From: a bacterium
GTDB taxonomy: Bacteria > SZUA-182 > SZUA-191 > JAJRXT01
Length of the DNA: 5,324 nt
NCBI GenBank assembly: GCA_024277605.1
Contig: JAJRUU010000232.1
Location: 1 to 5,324, forward strand
Reading direction: 5' to 3'
Position 1 is the stretch's first letter. Each line of letters opens with the position of its first letter. The notes below the pieces were generated by a model. That model was given only the letters and a program-made list of their open reading frames with translations, was not told the DNA's origin and searched no databases. Positions 3,003 to 5,324 of the stretch are shown one piece after another. Position numbers and translations under genes: made by a program.

Positions 3003-5324
3003 TTATTGGGTACGACCGAAGTCAACGGTCAATAGTATCAGATCTTCTCCATCAATGTTATCATCGCGATTTAAATCAGTCCGACAATCAAACCTGGGCC
3101 CGCCCAAGATGGAATTATAGGCCCGGGCTAAGCGGGATAAATCACGACCGTTAACTCGGTTATCCAGGTTTATATCACCCAACAAACCGGCAGCTATACC
3201 CGTCACTTGCGGAGAAAATTCGCTGAGGCAGGCACCGCCGTAAGCTAAAGCTCTTACCTTGTAGTGATAATCCAGAGTCGGCAGTACACAGGCGGCATCA
3301 TTATAGCAAGTACCGGCAGTAGTCCCGATTGCTTCATAAACCCCGTCGATGGCATCCGCACTATATATCTCGTACTCCTCAGCCCCAGGCACTGTATCCC
3401 AGCACAGATTTATCTGGTCATGAGTACCGGGGTCGGATGTTATCGGATTAGTGGGAGCAGCCAGTGTTACCGTAATGCTGCTGCCATTCCAGGTAGCACT
3501 TATAAATGTGTCTTGCGGTGGAGCTTCAATATAAGCATTTTCAAAGCTCAGATCCGAAGAGGAACAGTAAGCGCCGACCGCCTGTAAACACATGGTAGCC
3601 ACATGACCGGAACCGGAGATACCAGCCGAATCAGCCATACGGGATACACCTACCACCACGCGTCCGGTGGATTCATCACTATTTAAAGGCGATTCCTGTA
3701 GTGAAGTAGCGCCTCCGTCCTGGCTTAAGAAGGTCCCCTCGCTGGTACCCAAATAATCCAGTACCGCCGGGTTATAGGCAAAGTCAAAACTAATGGCGTA
3801 TAAATCGGTAACATCAGCTACATTTAATGACACACAGACAGTGTCGCCCAACTGTGGAGTGGGGTTATCCGGTATCGGGGTTACCACCGTAGTACCCAGA
3901 GGATACTCATCCGCTCCCATGTCATAACCTGTACCCTGGGGTCTGCTATCGCCGTCTATATCATCAACAGGGATATCTATATAAGTTACCGTGTCGTCTG
4001 TGCCAGAATCAATGCAGGGAGAACCGGGTTGCAGATGGTAATCTCCTCCACCAACGAACAAGGGCTCGATATCTATGTTGCCGGGACCAGCCCAATTTCC
4101 TTGGATATCGGAATAGGCGACATTAATACTACTGCCACTCCCCAAACCAATTTGATTAAAGCTTCCAGCAGCCGTATTATTCCATAAGATACTATTTACT
4201 ATTTTTGGTGAACAATTTGATGTGGCATAAATTCCACCCCCAACAGTACCGGCCGCGTTACCCACAATGCTACAATTAATTAAACTGGGTGAAGAATTCA
4301 AAGAGCATTGAATACCCCCACCGGTTTGATTATTGCCGACAGTATAGTTGTCGGCTATAATGCAATTAATGATAGTTGGTGAAGAATAATTCTGACATCT
4401 GATTCCCGCGCCCCATTGAGCAGTATTGTTGGTGATTGTACAATCAGATACCCTTGAATTACCTCTAGAATAAAAGTTAAGCCCTCCACCATAAATGGCT
4501 GTGTTGTTCTCTATAACACAATGAGATATAGTTGGAGAACAATCTGCGTCACAATGGATGCCGCCACCTTCCTGGCCGGCTGAGTTATTGCGCACGATGC
4601 AATTCGTAATCGTAGGTGAAGAGGCGTTCCAACAAACAATTCCGCCGCCAGCCACTGATCCGTACCCGTTTTGTACTGTAAAACCATCAATTATTGAATT
4701 GGAACCTTCCGCTGAAATAAAACTAACTACTTGACCGCCATTACCGTCAATGATGGTGTTTGTCGCCCCATTTTCCGAGTGCATATTGATAGCCTTACCC
4801 AAGAAATTAATATTTTCATAGTAAAGACCATCTCTGACGATTATTTCGCAGCCATTATAAGCGACATTAATGGCCTGCTGAATGGTGGGATAATCATCCG
4901 GCACAATGATAGTGCAGGGCATGGAGGAATTATCAATAGCAAACTGAGCGTCTGATTCATCCGTACCGTTGCCGCCTGCCCCGTCTGAAACCTCTGCTAT
5001 GACCCAGTAGTTTCCATCGGAAATCCCTAGTGTATTCCAGGAGTAAGCAGCCTGTACGCCGCTGGTACAGGGGAGATTGTTTTGGATAAGAACTTGCACA
5101 GTCCCGCCTTGCCCGTCAATATATTTATAATATAAATTGGCGGTCAGCGCCGATTGTTGGGCATCGGTAGCCGTCCAGTTAATGGTTCTGGTGCCGGACC
5201 AGGCTTCCCCGCCGTTTGGTATATCCACCATTACTACCGGATTGGTATTAAGGATATTATCTATTTCAAACGAGGCATCGGAAACATCTTCCCCGACACC
5301 ACCCGCTCCGTCTAGGACCTCAGC
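3003..5324 (-). CDS. Giant secreted Ig-like/beta-helix/cohesin/FN3/dockerin protein, 5' end cut by window edge
   Basis: The frame is open to the right edge, giving 773 residues without a start. The Met at 5231 is internal: it has no ribosome binding site and lies inside a repeat. Residues 1-28 and 110-137 are similar ends of Ig-like domains, with PNGGEAW (36-42) opening the complete one. A right-handed parallel beta-helix covers about 138-420, with GGGI-type turns at 226, 253, 279, 305, 335 and 362. It closes with PLFVGGGDYHLQPGSPCIDSG and YDMGADEY (467-474), the pattern of choice-of-anchor Q proteins. Then come cohesin-like (about 479-620), FN3 (624-710) and dockerin-like (716-770) domains; the dockerin loops hold D717, N719, D721, D728 and D750, N752, D754, D761. 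Beta-helix proteins often act on or bind polysaccharide, but no catalytic residues can be named here. An export signal is presumed upstream. The beta-helix part is more AT-rich than the tail, which suggests a domain graft. Confidence 0.93.
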   Translation of the reverse strand, partial: AEVLDGAGGVGEDVSDASFEIDNILNTNPVVMVDIPNGGEAWSGTRTINWTATDAQQSALTANLYYKYIDGQGGTVQVLIQNNLPCTSGVQAAYSWNTLGISDGNYWVIAEVSDGAGGNGTDESDAQFAIDNSSMPCTIIVPDDYPTIQQAINVAYNGCEIIVRDGLYYENINFLGKAINMHSENGATNTIIDGNGGQVVSFISAEGSNSIIDGFTVQNGYGSVAGGGIVCWNASSPTITNCIVRNNSAGQEGGGIHCDADCSPTISHCVIENNTAIYGGGLNFYSRGNSRVSDCTITNNTAQWGAGIRCQNYSSPTIINCIIADNYTVGNNQTGGGIQCSLNSSPSLINCSIVGNAAGTVGGGIYATSNCSPKIVNSILWNNTAAGSFNQIGLGSGSSINVAYSDIQGNWAGPGNIDIEPLFVGGGDYHLQPGSPCIDSGTDDTVTYIDIPVDDIDGDSRPQGTGYDMGADEYPLGTTVVTPIPDNPTPQLGDTVCVSLNVADVTDLYAISFDFAYNPAVLDYLGTSEGTFLSQDGGATSLQESPLNSDESTGRVVVGVSRMADSAGISGSGHVATMCLQAVGAYCSSSDLSFENAYIEAPPQDTFISATWNGSSITVTLAAPTNPITSDPGTHDQINLCWDTVPGAEEYEIYSADAIDGVYEAIGTTAGTCYNDAACVLPTLDYHYKVRALAYGGACLSEFSPQVTGIAAGLLGDINLDNRVNGRDLSRLARAYNSILGGPRFDCRTDLNRDDNIDGEDLILLTVDFGRTQ
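3090..3194 (-). repeat. 105-bp dockerin block, copy 2 (identical to 2049-2153)
   Basis: This is the second copy of the block, encoding residues 711-745 of the giant protein as read from the window edge. All 35 codons match those of the other copy, including third positions. Confidence 0.95.
4191..4649 (-). repeat. Coding tandem repeat: beta-helix coils of 26-30 residues
   Basis: Residues 226-378 consist of six successive coils with the pattern GGGI-x-C, then SSPTI-x-N-C-x-I, then NN-x-A. The turns start at 226, 253, 279, 305, 335 and 362, so the period is 27, 26, 26, 30 and 27 residues. Five coils carry a Cys after the second strand's Asn/His/Asp (242, 269, 295, 321, 351), and four carry one after GGGI (231, 258, 310, 340). 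Confidence 0.85.
4914..4997 (-). repeat. Ig-like repeat end, copy 2 (pairs with 5241-5324)
   Basis: Residues 110-137 (AEVSDGAGG to NSSMPC) match residues 1-28 at the window edge (AEVLDGAGG to NTN). The period is 109 residues, so at least one more Ig-like domain precedes the visible one. Confidence 0.75.
5241..5324 (-). repeat. Ig-like repeat end, copy 1, at window edge
   Basis: The first 28 visible residues share AEV-DGAGG-G, SDA-F and IDN with the end of the next domain 109 residues later. The rest of this copy lies outside the window. Confidence 0.75.

Noticed and set aside
3264..3587. Plus-strand 107-codon ORF
   Set aside because: It is antisense to the FN3 and cohesin part of the giant gene, whose frame is conserved in a paralogue.
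4191..4649. CRISPR-like array suggested by the regular spacing
   Set aside because: The 78-90 bp period is a protein-coding beta-helix repeat in one frame; the DNA repeats are imperfect and have no spacer structure.
4731..4955. Plus-strand 74-codon ORF
   Set aside because: It is antisense to the beta-helix region; the minus-strand frame carries the repeat pattern.
5229..5231. ATG as the start of the beta-helix gene
   Set aside because: No purine-rich site precedes it, no signal peptide follows it, and the frame is open upstream with a matching Ig-like repeat end.
1258..5324. A true cellulosome cluster
   Set aside because: No glycoside hydrolase, cellulose-binding module, S-layer homology domain or sortase signal is visible; only the interaction domains are shared.

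Overview
This window reads as accessory sequence from an uncultured, probably Gram-negative bacterium. The evidence is a lipoprotein signal peptide, secreted multidomain proteins with classical signal peptides and intergenic REP-like palindromes. The phylum cannot be fixed from sequence alone. All four genes lie on the minus strand, so transcription runs from right to left.

Layout in transcription order: (1) 5324-3003 is the 3' part of a very large secreted protein whose start lies beyond the right edge. It carries Ig-like repeats, a right-handed beta-helix with about six regular coils, then a tail of cohesin-like, FN3 and dockerin-like domains. (2) A terminator hairpin follows its stop. (3) 2915-1959 encodes a 318-residue secreted protein that is essentially that same tail behind a signal peptide. 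The two tails are about 74% identical by hand alignment without gaps, and they share a 105-bp block with no base changes in the dockerin. (4) After another terminator and a 14-bp palindrome, 1827-1258 encodes a small predicted lipoprotein with a divergent cohesin-like domain and no dockerin. (5) An AT-rich 342-bp intergenic region holds a REP-like palindrome and a tandem hairpin. (6) 915-1 encodes the N-terminal 305 residues of a U32-family protein, a probable Fe-S hydroxylase of the TrhP/RlhA/UbiU type. It is about 34% GC in sampled lines, against roughly 40-58% to its right.

The most interesting reading is a compact, non-cellulosomal cohesin-dockerin system. A lipid-anchored cohesin could hold dockerin-bearing exported proteins at the surface. 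Because those proteins also carry their own cohesin, they could link head to tail. The domain assignments rest on visible motifs. The assembly model is inference. The U32 gene shows no functional link to the other three.
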